From the NCBI RefSeq assembly GCF_900240975.1, contig NZ_LT968776.1:1054001-1118000 (forward strand): 64,000 bases of DNA. Reading direction: 5' to 3'. Positions within the stretch are counted from its first letter, which is position 1. Every line of letters begins with the position of its first letter. Source of the DNA: Mycobacterium sp. 4858 (GTDB lineage Bacteria > Actinomycetota > Actinomycetes > Mycobacteriales > Mycobacteriaceae). The translations under genes and the position numbers were made by a program. Shown in pieces: positions 21,234 to 30,854 of this stretch. The notes under the pieces were generated by a model, which was given only the letters and a program-made list of their open reading frames with translations, made no database searches and was not told where the DNA came from.

Positions 21234-23866
21234 GCCCCGTCCCGCCCGCGCATCCGCCGCTCGATGTAGTGGTAGCGGGCGGCCCGGCGGCGAATGCGGA
21301 ACGCGTTTCCGCGGGCGCGATGCGGCTGCCCGGCGAGGTGCATCGGCTCGCTGTAGAAGAGCAGCTTGGCCAGCTCCACCAGCACCAGGTAGCTGGCGAC
21401 GAACGCGCCCAGCACGGCGAAGAACTGCCACGGCAGCGGGGTGAAGCCCAGGGTGCGGGCCAGCGGCGAGATCGTCAGCCCGGCGCCGACGGCGACCACG
21501 GTGAGGCTGGTGACGGCGAGCAACGCGCTGGGCCGGCTGCGGAAGAACGGCACCTTGCGGGTGCGGATCGCGAAGATGATCAGCGTCTGCGTCGCAAGCG
21601 ATTCCACGAACCACCCGGTGCGGAACTCGATCGCGCCGGCGTGCAGCACGCCCAGCATCAACCCGAACGTCAGGAAGTCGAACAGCGAGCTGATCGGTCC
21701 GAAGATCAGCATGAACCGGCGGATGAACGCGACGTTCCAGTGCGACGGCGCGTGCAGCTGCTCGGCGTCGACCCTGTCTGTGGGGATCGCCAGCTGCGAG
21801 GAGTCGTATAACAGGTTGTTCAGCAGGATCTGGCTGGGCAGCATCGGCAGGAACGGCAGCAGGGCCGATGCGGCGGCGGCGCTGAACATGTTCCCGAAGT
21901 TGCTCGACGTGCCCATCAGCACGTACTTGATGGTGTTGGCGAAGATGCGCCGGCCCTCGGCGACGCCGGTGGCCAACACACCGAGGTCCTTCTCCAGCAG
22001 CACCACGTCGGCGGCGTCCTTGGCCACGTCGGTGGCGCTGTCCACCGAGATCCCCACGTCGGCGGCGTGCAACGCCAGCGCGTCGTTGACCCCGTCGCCC
22101 AGGAAGCCGACGGCTCGCCCCTCGCGCCGCAGCGCGGTGATCAGCCGCGCCTTCTGCTCGGGGGAGATGCGCGCGAAGATGGTGTGGTGTTGCGCGGCGT
22201 ACGCGAACGCGGCGTCGTCCAGGGGTTCGAGCTGCGCGCCGGTGATCGTGCCCTTCGAGGCCAAACCCAGTTCTTCACAGACCTTTTCGGCCACTCGCGG
22301 GTTGTCCCCGGTGGCGATCTTCAGCTCGATGCCCAGCTCGGCCAGCTCCAACAGCGATTGGCGTGCGGCGGATTTGGGCTCGTCGGCGAAGACCAGGAAC
22401 CCCGCGAGCGAGAGCTCGCATTCGTCCGCCCGGGACAGCGTCGTCATCCCCGGCGCCGATTTGGTGGCCACGGCCACCACCCGGCGCCCGGCGGCGAACA
22501 ACGCAGCCAGGGTCTCCTCCACCGCCGCCGGGACGGCCAGGCACTGGGCCAGCACCTGCTCGGGCGCCCCCTTGACCACCAGCACCCGGTTCCCGTCGTC
22601 GTCGACCAGCGCCGAGGTCGCGCGGCGTTCGTGGTCGAACGGCAGCAGCGCGACCCGGCGCGTGGCCCCGCCCACCAATTGCTGCGCCTGGGGGGATTCC
22701 CAGAGTGCGGCGTCGAGCGAATTCGCGCTGGCACCGGCGGTTTCCGGGTCCACATCGGTGGCCAGCAGGCCGAGCCGGCGGACCGGGTCGCTGTGCGCAC
22801 CGCAGGCGTCGACGGCGTCCACCAGCCGGATCCGTCCCTCCGTCAAGGTTCCGGTCTTGTCGGTGATCAGGATGTCGATGTCGCCGAGGTCCTCGATGCA
22901 GACCAACCGCTTGACGAGCACCTTCGCCTTGGCCAGCTGGCGTGAGCCGGTGGCCAGACTGGTGCTCACGACGGCCGGCAACAGCTGCGGCGTGATGCCG
23001 ACCGCGATCGCCAGCGAGAACAGCACCGAGTCGATGATCGGCTTGGCCAGCAGCAGGTTGCTGGCCAAGATGATCACCATCAGCGCGACGGCGACCTGCA
23101 GCAGCAGGTAGGAGAACCGGCGCAGCCCGACCTGGAAACCGGTTTCGGGCGGATGCTCGTCCAAACCCGAAGCGATCCGGCCGAATTCGGCGTTCTTTCC
23201 GGTGGCGTACACCACCCCGGTGCCCTCACCGGCGCTGACGATCGTGCCCATGAAGGCCAGGTCGCTCGCGTCGGCCAGGTCGGTTCCGGGCGGCACCGGA
23301 TGCGGTGCCTTCTCCGATCCGGTCGATTCCCCGGTCAGGATGCTTTCGTTGCATTCCAGGCCTGTGACGTCGATCAGCCGGACGTCGGCCGGGACCGCCT
23401 CCCCCAGCGACAGCCGGATCACGTCGCCCGGTACCAGCTCGCTGACGGCGACCGAAACGAACTCTCCGTCGCGGCGCACCAGCGCGTTGTGGTGCACGCT
23501 GGCGTGCAGTTCGGCGGCGGCCCGCTCGGCGCGGTACTCGTTGATGAAGCCCAGGCCGATGCTGGCCGCCAGGATGATGCCGATGATGACGGCCTGCATG
23601 CTGTCGCCCAGGAAGTACGAGACGACCGCGGTGCCGGCCAGCAGGATGAGCACCGCGTTGCGCAGTTGACGACCCAGCACCGCAAGGGCGTTGACGCGAT
23701 GGGTCCGCACCGCGTTGGGTCCGTAACGCGTCAGCCGGGCGGCGGCCTCCGCGCTGGACAACCCGGCGGCCGAGCTGTCCAGGCTTCGCAGCACCTCGTC
23801 GAGGGGGGCGGCGGCGACCAGCATCGCCTTCGGGGCCTCCGAGCCGGTCAGCAGGTCAGCGGTCAT
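21230..23866 (-). CDS. mgtA: Magnesium-importing P-type ATPase, MgtA type
   Basis: Encodes 878 residues from ATG 23866, overlapping the corA stop (ATGA). Motifs are intact: ILTGES in the actuator domain, the phosphorylated Asp336 in TDKTGTLTEG, KGAPEQVL in the nucleotide domain and FLGDGVNDALAL in the P domain. Membrane residues LFSLAIAVGITPQLLPAVVS and the C-terminal helices match P3B magnesium ATPases. It imports Mg2+ across the membrane. The C-terminus has an extra basic tail (about 30 residues, Arg-rich). An 87-residue upstream extension overlaps corA and is spurious. Confidence 0.9.
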   Translation of the reverse strand: MTADLLTGSEAPKAMLVAAAPLDEVLRSLDSSAAGLSSAEAAARLTRYGPNAVRTHRVNALAVLGRQLRNAVLILLAGTAVVSYFLGDSMQAVIIGIILAASIGLGFINEYRAERAAAELHASVHHNALVRRDGEFVSVAVSELVPGDVIRLSLGEAVPADVRLIDVTGLECNESILTGESTGSEKAPHPVPPGTDLADASDLAFMGTIVSAGEGTGVVYATGKNAEFGRIASGLDEHPPETGFQVGLRRFSYLLLQVAVALMVIILASNLLLAKPIIDSVLFSLAIAVGITPQLLPAVVSTSLATGSRQLAKAKVLVKRLVCIEDLGDIDILITDKTGTLTEGRIRLVDAVDACGAHSDPVRRLGLLATDVDPETAGASANSLDAALWESPQAQQLVGGATRRVALLPFDHERRATSALVDDDGNRVLVVKGAPEQVLAQCLAVPAAVEETLAALFAAGRRVVAVATKSAPGMTTLSRADECELSLAGFLVFADEPKSAARQSLLELAELGIELKIATGDNPRVAEKVCEELGLASKGTITGAQLEPLDDAAFAYAAQHHTIFARISPEQKARLITALRREGRAVGFLGDGVNDALALHAADVGISVDSATDVAKDAADVVLLEKDLGVLATGVAEGRRIFANTIKYVLMGTSSNFGNMFSAAAASALLPFLPMLPSQILLNNLLYDSSQLAIPTDRVDAEQLHAPSHWNVAFIRRFMLIFGPISSLFDFLTFGLMLGVLHAGAIEFRTGWFVESLATQTLIIFAIRTRKVPFFRSRPSALLAVTSLTVVAVGAGLTISPLARTLGFTPLPWQFFAVLGAFVASYLVLVELAKLLFYSEPMHLAGQPHRARGNAFRIRRRAARYHYIERRMRGRDGA

Positions 23867-24861
23867 AGCCAGTCCCTCCGCTTGAACATCACGTAGATCA
23901 CCACCATCAGCACGGAAATCAGGGTGGTACTCGCAAGGAAGCCGGCGAGATGGCCGAAGCCGGGGTAGGGAACGTTCTGCCCGTAGAAGCCCGTGATCGC
24001 GGTGGGGACGGCGATGATGGCCGCCCATCCGGTCAGCTTCTTCATGATGGTGTTCAGCCGGGCGTCCTGCAGGGAAAGGTTGGTCTCGAAAATGGTTGTG
24101 ACCATGTCCCGCAACGACTCCGTCCACTCCGACACGCGCAGCACGTGGTCATACAGGTCGGCGTACAGCGGGTCCAGTTCCGGAGCGGTGCCGACCTCGC
24201 GGCGGTGGTGCTGGATCGAGTTGACGACCTCGCGCATCGGCAGCGCCACCCGCCGCAGCGCCACCAGGTCCCGGCGCATCTGAAATGTCCTGCGCTGGAA
24301 GCTCGCCTGGCGCGGCGTGCCGTCGAACAGCTCGTCTTCGATGGCCTCGACACAGTCGTCCAGGGCCTCCACCGCGGCGAAGTGGCTGTCGACCACGACG
24401 TCGAGCAAGCCGTGCACCAGCGCGCCCACGCCGTACTGCTGGGCGCCGATCTCATCCCAGCGCCGGGTGAGCTGGCTGACGTCGAAGTCCTGCGTCAGCC
24501 GTACCGTGATCAGGCCGCGCGGCAGCACGAACGCCGAGATCCGCTGCATGGACAGCATGCGCCGCGGCTCGTCGGTCACCTCCTCCGCGACCCCAACGGC
24601 GTAGACGGTGAAGAAGGTGTGCGTCTCGTACGCGGTGGCCTTCACCCGCTCGGCCGCCGCCACGGCGTCTTCCACCGCCCACGTGTTGAGGCCGAGCTCG
24701 GCCGCCAGGCCGCACAACGCGTCGTGGTCCGGGGCGCACAAATCCACCCACACCAGGGTGTCGGGCTCGCCCAGATATCCCGAGATGTCGTCGAACGTGA
24801 AGTCTTCCTGCGGCTTACCGTGGCGCCAGACACGGCCCTGGATGTCCGGTGTGCCCTGCAC
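23863..24861 (-). CDS. corA: CorA family divalent cation transporter
   Basis: Encodes 332 residues from a GTG start at 24861 with GGAAGA upstream. The cytoplasmic alpha/beta domain and long helices are typical, and two transmembrane helices close the protein, followed by FKRRDWL. The signature between them is YGQN instead of the usual YGMN, so the selectivity loop is altered. CorA carries Mg2+ or Co2+ down its gradient. It lies between phoU and mgtA with a 37-bp gap and a 4-bp overlap, so the three form one operon. Confidence 0.88.
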   Translation of the reverse strand: MQGTPDIQGRVWRHGKPQEDFTFDDISGYLGEPDTLVWVDLCAPDHDALCGLAAELGLNTWAVEDAVAAAERVKATAYETHTFFTVYAVGVAEEVTDEPRRMLSMQRISAFVLPRGLITVRLTQDFDVSQLTRRWDEIGAQQYGVGALVHGLLDVVVDSHFAAVEALDDCVEAIEDELFDGTPRQASFQRRTFQMRRDLVALRRVALPMREVVNSIQHHRREVGTAPELDPLYADLYDHVLRVSEWTESLRDMVTTIFETNLSLQDARLNTIMKKLTGWAAIIAVPTAITGFYGQNVPYPGFGHLAGFLASTTLISVLMVVIYVMFKRRDWL

Positions 24862-24898
24862 GGCGTTATCTTCCCAAGCCCGCCCCCACCGGTGCCGC

Positions 24899-25564
24899 TC
24901 AGTAGGTCGAGATCTCGTCCGGCGTGGGCAGATCGCCGCTGACGATGAAGACCACGCGGCGGCCGACCTCCACGGCATGGTCGGCGAAGCGCTCGTAGAA
25001 ACGGCCCAGCAAGGCGCAGTCCACGGCGACGGGAATGTTGTCCCGCCAGCCTTCGTCCAGCAGCGCGCTGAACAGGTTGCGGTACAGCTCGTCCATCGCG
25101 TCGTCTTGTTCGCGAAGCCGGGCGGCCTGCTGCGGGTCGTGGGAGATCAGCACCTGTTTTGCGCTTTCGCCCAACGTGATTGCCACCTTCGCCATGTCGG
25201 CGAAGCACGCGCGGAGGTCGTCGGGCAGTATCCGGTTCGGGTGTTCGCGCCGGGCGATCTTGGCGATGTGCACCGCCAAGGCACCCATGCGTTCGATGTC
25301 GGCGATGATCTGGATGGCGCTGAAGATCGCCCGCAACTCACCGGCGACCGGTTGTTGCAGCGCCAGCAGGGCGAACGCTTCCCGTTCGGTTTGCGCCCGC
25401 ATCTCCACCATGCGGTCGTGCTCACGGATCACCTGTTCGGCGGCGTCCAGGTCGGCCTCCAGCAGGGCATCAGTGGCGCGCCGCATGGCGTCGTTGGCCA
25501 GGCCGCACATCTCGCCGAGCTGAACCGTCAACTCGGCCAGCTGGTGGTGGTAAGCGCTTCGCAT
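24899..25564 (-). CDS. PhoU-like phosphate transport regulator
   Basis: Encodes 221 residues, the exact length of mycobacterial PhoY proteins, starting at MRSAYHHQL. Two PhoU three-helix repeats are visible, with acidic metal-binding stretches [11 protein letters not shown] and [11 protein letters not shown] and the ending [18 protein letters not shown]. PhoU/PhoY proteins restrain the Pst-SenX3-RegX3 phosphate system and affect persistence. In M. tuberculosis phoY1 sits beside glpD2; here a PhoU gene leads a magnesium-transport operon instead. A DosR-like box lies 33 bp upstream. It could be the relocated PhoY1 or a third paralogue. Confidence 0.88.
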   Translation of the reverse strand: MRSAYHHQLAELTVQLGEMCGLANDAMRRATDALLEADLDAAEQVIREHDRMVEMRAQTEREAFALLALQQPVAGELRAIFSAIQIIADIERMGALAVHIAKIARREHPNRILPDDLRACFADMAKVAITLGESAKQVLISHDPQQAARLREQDDAMDELYRNLFSALLDEGWRDNIPVAVDCALLGRFYERFADHAVEVGRRVVFIVSGDLPTPDEISTY

Positions 25565-25596
25565 AGCGCAACGGTGGCCAACGCGAGCGGTTTTGA

Positions 25597-25616
25597 CAAG
25601 GGACAAAAGCCCCTCG
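25597..25616. promoter_or_regulatory. DosR-box-like site between phoU and the large P-type ATPase
   Basis: The 20-mer CAAGGGACAAAAGCCCCTCG matches the consensus TTSGGGACTWWAGTCCCSAA at 12 of 20 positions, including 12 of the 14 core bases. It lies 33 bp from the phoU start and 113 bp from the divergent ATPase start, suited to control one or both. Motif-based. Confidence 0.55.
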
Positions 25617-25728
25617 AAAAGGGCCTCAATGACTTTTTCCCGCGCACGTTACCGCCCGTTAAGCTGCCGCTGTAACCCTTGCGGAACCGGGGGCACTGTA
25701 GACAATCGACCCGAGCCCGGAGAACACG

Positions 25729-28700
25729 GTGAGCACACGACGCGGCCTGCCCGGCCTGGGCTTGCTGACGGCTCCGTTGCGCGTCGCCGCGGTCGGCACC
25801 GAGCTCGCGGCCGGCACCGCCCTGCTGGGCGGGCACGTCGCGGCCAGCGTGGGCAGGTCACTGGTGCACGCCACGCCCGACGTTCCCGCCCTGACCCGCG
25901 CGGCGGCGGGCGCGGTCCTCGAGGCGGTGGGTGGCCCCCCGGCCCGGCGCGTCAGCGACAACGGACCCAGGCGGTGGATCGAGGTGCGCGGCCTCGACGG
26001 CGAACACGGCCCGGCGATCGCCACCGATGTGTTGGCGGCCGTCCGGGCGATGCCCGGGGTGCAGCAGGCCTACCTCAACCGCACGCTGGCGCGCGTGGTG
26101 GTGACCGTGGCCGACGACGGGCCGTCGGCGGCCGCCCTGTGCCGGAGCGTCGCGGCCGCGGAACGACGCGGCGGACGGCGGGCGGGCAGGGCCCTGCCGG
26201 CCAGCCTGCCCGGCGACGACGCGCTGCTGATGGGCCGGATGGTGGCGGCCACGGCCGCCTCCGTGGGCCTTGGCCTTTCGCTGACCGGCAGCCTGCTGCG
26301 ACTGCCCCGGCTCCCCGACTTGGTGGCCGTGCCCCCGACCGTGGCCGACCACCTGCCGCGGCTGCGCCGCGAGCTGGAGCGACGCCTCGGGCCCGAGGGC
26401 ACCGATGTGTTGTTCGGCATCGTCAACGCCACCTCCGCGGCCCTGACGCTGTCACCCACGGCGGCGGCCGCCGAGGCCGCCACCCGCACCATGCTGGCCG
26501 CCGAGGCGTGGAACGGCAGGCTGGCCTGGATCCGGCACGAGCCCGGCTTGGCCGAGCGGCCGGTGGCCGACGACGGGGTCTCGGCCCCCGTCGGCAACCC
26601 GGCCCCGCCGGACGGGCCCGCGGAGCGCTACGCCAACCGCGCCGGCCTGGCCGGCATCGGCGCCGCCGCCGCGGTCGGCCTGCTCACCCGCAACCCGGAC
26701 GCCGCCGGCGCGGCCGCGCTGGCCGCCGTCCCCAAGCCCCTGCGGTCCGTGCGGGAAGCGTTCGGCTGCACGATGAACCGCGGCCTCTCCGGCCGCCACG
26801 ACGCGCTGGTGCTGCGGCCCCGGGTATTGCGGACGCTCGACCGGATCGACGCGATCATGGTCGACCCTCGGGCGCTGTACACCGACGAACTGACGGTGAG
26901 TCGCGTGCTCGGGGTGGAGAATTCGGACCGCGCCCACGCCTGGGAAGCGGTCCGCGCCGCGCTCGACAACGACGGCCTGCAGCCCGGCTGGCACCAGCTG
27001 GCCGACATTGCCGGGGCCGGCAGCGTCGGCGAGGCGCTCATCAGCCCCGTCCGCGACCCGCTCGCGGCGGCGGTGCTCACCGAGGCGCGGCGGTCACAAC
27101 CGCGCGTCTATTCCCTCGACGACGACGGATTGCGCTCCCTGGCACAGGGTTTCGACGAGTTGTATCCCGCGGCCGAGCCGGGCGGGTCGATCGACCACGC
27201 GGTAGCGGCGGCCGTGGCCGAGCTGAAGGCCGCGGGGAACACCGTGGCCCTGCTGACCACATCGGAGATGCGCGCCGCGCACCGGTCCGACGTGACGATC
27301 GGCCTGCTGCGGCCCCGACATTCCCCGCCCTGGGCCGCCGACGTGATCGCGAACGACCTGACGGGGGCCTGGCGCCTGTTGCACGCGTTGCCCGCCGCGC
27401 GCGCGGCCACCGACGGGGCAGTCCGGTTGTCCGCGTCGGCGTCGACGCTGGGCGCGTTGATGCTCATTCCCGGTGTGCCCGGGCGCAGTTCGGCCTCGGT
27501 CAACGTCGGCATGGTGGCCAGCCTGTGGTTCGGGTACCGGGCGGCCGTCAAGACCCTCCGGGATCCGCTGCCGGAGCCCGAAACCAGCCACGACTGGCAC
27601 GCCTTGCCGGTCGCCGAGGTGCAGCGGCTGTTGCCCCGCCCCACCGAGGAGGACCGCGAGGAGGCGGCCGCGTGGTGGCGGCAGGTGCCGCCCCTTCGCG
27701 CGCTGCACGACGCGAGCGCGGCGTCGTGGGGGACCATCCACGACTTCGCCGACGAGATGCGCGGCGACCTGGCGGACCCGATCACCCCGCTGCTGGCCAC
27801 CGGCGCGGCGGCCAGCGCGCTGCTCGGCTCCCTGCTGGACGCGGTGCTGGTGGGCAGCGTGCTGCTGGTCAACGCCGCCTTGTCGGCCGAGCAGCAGCTG
27901 CACGCCGAACGCACCCTGAATCGCCTGCTGGCCGTGCAGGATCCGCCGGCGCGACGACGGGTGGGCCCGCTGGACAAAGAGCGCCGCGAGAAGGTGCCGA
28001 CCAAGCGGCTGCGGCTTGGCGACATCATCGAGGTCCACGCCGACGAGGTGGTGCCCGCCGACGCCCGGCTGCTGCACGCCTCGAACGTGGAGGTCGACGA
28101 GTCGACGCTGACCGGCGAATCGCTGCCGGTGGCCAAGCAGACCGAACCCACGCCGGGGGCACCGCTGGCCGAACGGACCTGCATGCTCTACGCCGGCACG
28201 ACGGTGGTCGCGGGCACGGCGGTGGCCGTGGTGACGGCCGTGGGGTCGCGGTCGGAGATGCGCCGGGCGCTGGCGATGGCGCCCAGGAAACTGCAGGAGA
28301 TCGGCCTGCAGCGGCAGTTGCGGCACATCACCCGCCGGGCCCTGCCGTTCAGCGTGGCGAGCGGCGGCCTGGTCGGCCTGCTCAGCGTGGCACGGGGCAC
28401 CGGGTTGCGCGAGGCGGTGTCCAGCGCGGTCACGCTGATCGTCGCGGCCATCCCGGAGGGGTTGCCGCTGGTCGCGACGCTGGCCCAGCTGGCGGCCGCG
28501 CGCCGGCTCACCGGCGAGTCGGTGCTGATCCGCAACCCGCACTCGGTGGAGGCGCTGGCCCGGCTGGACGTGGTGTGCTTCGACAAGACCGGGACCCTGA
28601 GCGAGAACCGGCTGAAGGTCAAGGCGGTGCACCCGATGAAGGGGCAGACCCCCGGTGCGGTGCTGGACGCGGCGTTGAGCACCAGCTACGCCAGGCATAC

Positions 28701-30213
28701 CCACCGTGTCGACCACGCCACCGACGACGCGATACAGCGGGCCGCCGGCGATCCCGCCCTGCGCGGCGACGGCTCCGAGCCGCAGCGGCTGACCCGGGAC
28801 GCGTTCCTGCCGTTCCAGTCCGGCCGCCCGTTCGCGGCCGCATTGGTCGGCACCCGGCTGACCATCAAGGGTTCACCCGAGGTGCTCGCGTCGGCGCTGC
28901 TGCACGACGACCACCCGTTGACGCAGCAGGTCGACGAGATGGCGGCCAAGGGGTTGCGGGTGCTGGCGGTGGCCGAGCGCCAACTCAGCGCGGACGAGGC
29001 GGCGGCCGCGGCGGCCGATCCCGACCGGCTGGAGGCCCTGTGCTCCTCCGGGCTCACCCCGATCGGGCTGCTCGGGCTCGCCGACACCCCGCGGGCCGCT
29101 GCCCCCGGGCTGTTGAAGGAACTCGCCGCGCGCGACATCGGCGTCCGGCTGATCACCGGTGATCACCCGGCGACCGCGGCGGTGATCGCCCAGGAACTGG
29201 GCCTCGATGTCACCGCCGACCAGGTGATCACCGGCGCAGACTGGGAGGCACTCTCCGCCGACGGGCGGGCCGCCGCGGCGGCGTCGCGGGTGGTCTTCGC
29301 GCGGATGACGCCGGAACACAAGATCGACGTCGTGCAGACCCTCGAGCGGGCCGGGCTGGTGACCGCCATGGTCGGCGACGGCGTCAACGACGCCGCCGCG
29401 ATCCGGGCGGCCAGCGTGGGCATCGGCGTGGCGGCGCGGGGCAGCGACGCGGCCCGCACGGCCGCCGACGTGGTGCTGCTCGACGAACGGATCGAGGCCT
29501 TGCTCGACGCGCTCGACGAAGGCGAGCAGCTGTGGCGGCGCGTGCAGTCGGCGGTGTCGATGCTGCTGGGCGGCAACCTCGGTGAGGTGTGCTTCGCCCT
29601 GTTGACCACCATCCTGACCGGGCGTTCGGTGCTCAACGCCCGCCAGATGCTGTTGGTCAACATGCTGACCGACGCGCTGCCCGCCGCCGCCCTGGCCGTC
29701 AGCCCCCAGACCGGCACGGCCGACGTCGACCGCGACGAGGCGGCGATGTGGCGGGCGATCGGCATCCGTGGGGCGGCGACCACCATCGGCGCCACGGCGG
29801 GCTGGACGATGGCCCGCGTGACCGGCCCGCCGGGCCGCGCGGCGACGGTCGCCCTGGTCGCGCTGGTCGGCGCGCAACTCACCCAGACCCTGGTCGACTC
29901 GCGCGCCCCGCTGGTGGTGCTGACGTCGGTCGGCTCGTTGGGCGTGCTCGCGGTGGTGATCAGCACCCCGGGCCTGAGCCAGCTGTTCGGTTGCACGCCG
30001 CTGGACCCGCTGGCCTGGGGTCAGGGCCTGCTGGCGGCGGCGACGGCCAGCTCCTTGTCCGCGGTCGCGCCCGACCTGATGTTGCGCGCGTCACACAGCG
30101 TGCAGCGGCGCTGGCTCGGCGTCGAGCCGGCGACCGGTCCCGAAAGGGCACAAAGTCCCACCACTTCGGTGCGGCCGGCCCTGTCGGGTTCCGACCGCCC
30201 CGCCGACGATTGA
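25729..30213 (+). CDS. Giant P-type ATPase, CtpI/CtpH type
   Basis: Encodes 1494 residues from a GTG start. The C-terminal half (from about residue 650) is a complete P-type ATPase: STLTGESLPVAKQ, PEGLPL in the membrane, the phosphorylated Asp952 in CFDKTGTLSENR, KGSPEVL, and MVGDGVNDAAAIRAA. The N-terminal ~650 residues have membrane segments and a heavy-metal-like RGLDGEHGPAIATDVLAAVR fold, as in the oversized mycobacterial CtpI and CtpH. The transported ion is unknown; PEGLP points to a P2-like cation pump. It is followed by the DUF5994-type gene after 9 bp. Confidence 0.88.
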   Translation: MSTRRGLPGLGLLTAPLRVAAVGTELAAGTALLGGHVAASVGRSLVHATPDVPALTRAAAGAVLEAVGGPPARRVSDNGPRRWIEVRGLDGEHGPAIATDVLAAVRAMPGVQQAYLNRTLARVVVTVADDGPSAAALCRSVAAAERRGGRRAGRALPASLPGDDALLMGRMVAATAASVGLGLSLTGSLLRLPRLPDLVAVPPTVADHLPRLRRELERRLGPEGTDVLFGIVNATSAALTLSPTAAAAEAATRTMLAAEAWNGRLAWIRHEPGLAERPVADDGVSAPVGNPAPPDGPAERYANRAGLAGIGAAAAVGLLTRNPDAAGAAALAAVPKPLRSVREAFGCTMNRGLSGRHDALVLRPRVLRTLDRIDAIMVDPRALYTDELTVSRVLGVENSDRAHAWEAVRAALDNDGLQPGWHQLADIAGAGSVGEALISPVRDPLAAAVLTEARRSQPRVYSLDDDGLRSLAQGFDELYPAAEPGGSIDHAVAAAVAELKAAGNTVALLTTSEMRAAHRSDVTIGLLRPRHSPPWAADVIANDLTGAWRLLHALPAARAATDGAVRLSASASTLGALMLIPGVPGRSSASVNVGMVASLWFGYRAAVKTLRDPLPEPETSHDWHALPVAEVQRLLPRPTEEDREEAAAWWRQVPPLRALHDASAASWGTIHDFADEMRGDLADPITPLLATGAAASALLGSLLDAVLVGSVLLVNAALSAEQQLHAERTLNRLLAVQDPPARRRVGPLDKERREKVPTKRLRLGDIIEVHADEVVPADARLLHASNVEVDESTLTGESLPVAKQTEPTPGAPLAERTCMLYAGTTVVAGTAVAVVTAVGSRSEMRRALAMAPRKLQEIGLQRQLRHITRRALPFSVASGGLVGLLSVARGTGLREAVSSAVTLIVAAIPEGLPLVATLAQLAAARRLTGESVLIRNPHSVEALARLDVVCFDKTGTLSENRLKVKAVHPMKGQTPGAVLDAALSTSYARHTHRVDHATDDAIQRAAGDPALRGDGSEPQRLTRDAFLPFQSGRPFAAALVGTRLTIKGSPEVLASALLHDDHPLTQQVDEMAAKGLRVLAVAERQLSADEAAAAAADPDRLEALCSSGLTPIGLLGLADTPRAAAPGLLKELAARDIGVRLITGDHPATAAVIAQELGLDVTADQVITGADWEALSADGRAAAAASRVVFARMTPEHKIDVVQTLERAGLVTAMVGDGVNDAAAIRAASVGIGVAARGSDAARTAADVVLLDERIEALLDALDEGEQLWRRVQSAVSMLLGGNLGEVCFALLTTILTGRSVLNARQMLLVNMLTDALPAAALAVSPQTGTADVDRDEAAMWRAIGIRGAATTIGATAGWTMARVTGPPGRAATVALVALVGAQLTQTLVDSRAPLVVLTSVGSLGVLAVVISTPGLSQLFGCTPLDPLAWGQGLLAAATASSLSAVAPDLMLRASHSVQRRWLGVEPATGPERAQSPTTSVRPALSGSDRPADD
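30143..30162. promoter_or_regulatory. DosR-box-like site inside the 3' end of the large ATPase gene
   Basis: The 20-mer AAAGGGCACAAAGTCCCACC matches 11 of 20 consensus positions; the right half-site AAAGTCCC is perfect. It ends 60 bp before the DUF5994-type gene and could drive an internal transcript for it and the next ATPase. Motif-based. Confidence 0.45.
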
Positions 30214-30222
30214 GGCGTGCAT

Positions 30223-30837
30223 ATGGAAAATCGCTTACAGCTCAAGCCGTACCGGTCCGTGTCGGAGCACATCGACGGTGCCTGGTGGCCGCGGACCACG
30301 AACCTGGTCGACGAGTTGCCTGGCCTGCTGGCGTCGGTGGCCGAGCGGCTGGGCCCGGTCGTGATGGTGGGCTATCGCCGCAACGGCTGGCAGGAGACGC
30401 CGCCGCTGGCCGAGATCGGCGGCCAGACGGTCGAACTGCTGGCGTTCACCAGCGACGAGCCGGCCAGCGTCATCCTGATCGGCGAGGACGGCCACCACCT
30501 CACGCTGCACGTCATCCGCCCCGACGCCGGCGAGGAGGTCGCCCGTCAAGCGCTGGAGCAGGCCCGGATGCCCGCCGACGACGCGGTGCCGCAACACAGC
30601 CATTCGACGGTGGCGCGATCCGTGGCCGATGTCGCCGACAAGCTGGCCCGCCACGAGGGGCTCGGCGACGAGCAACGGACCGCCCAGATCAAGCGCTGGT
30701 CCGAGGAGGCCGCCGAGCAGTTCGTCGACGCCCCCGTCCAGACCTTCGTACCGATCCTCGTCGAGCACATCGTCCGCAACCGGATGCTGGAGTCCCGCAG
30801 GGAAGCCGCCTCGCCGCAGCCGGCGAGCCAGCACTGA
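30223..30837 (+). CDS. DUF5994-type protein with three-helix bundle domain
   Basis: Encodes 204 residues. ATG 30223 is preferred over GTG 30217 because GAGG lies 7 bp before it. Residues 1-105 look like DUF5994 (RSVSEHIDGAWWPRTTNLVDEL, VMVGYRRNGWQETPP, VELLAFTSDEPASVILIG). After a linker, residues 125-190 form a predicted three-helix bundle (VADVADKLARHEGLGDEQ to HIVRNRML) seen in small mycobacterial proteins of unknown function. The fusion links two usually separate modules. It sits between two P-type ATPase genes, 9 and 17 bp away, so it is probably co-expressed with them. Confidence 0.65.
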   Translation: MENRLQLKPYRSVSEHIDGAWWPRTTNLVDELPGLLASVAERLGPVVMVGYRRNGWQETPPLAEIGGQTVELLAFTSDEPASVILIGEDGHHLTLHVIRPDAGEEVARQALEQARMPADDAVPQHSHSTVARSVADVADKLARHEGLGDEQRTAQIKRWSEEAAEQFVDAPVQTFVPILVEHIVRNRMLESRREAASPQPASQH

Positions 30838-30854
30838 CCGGTTGAGCGCGCCCG

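Noticed and set aside
23867..24127. Longer N-terminus for mgtA
   Set aside because: The 87 extra residues are antisense-like shadow of corA; ATG 23866 overlaps the corA stop as ATGA.
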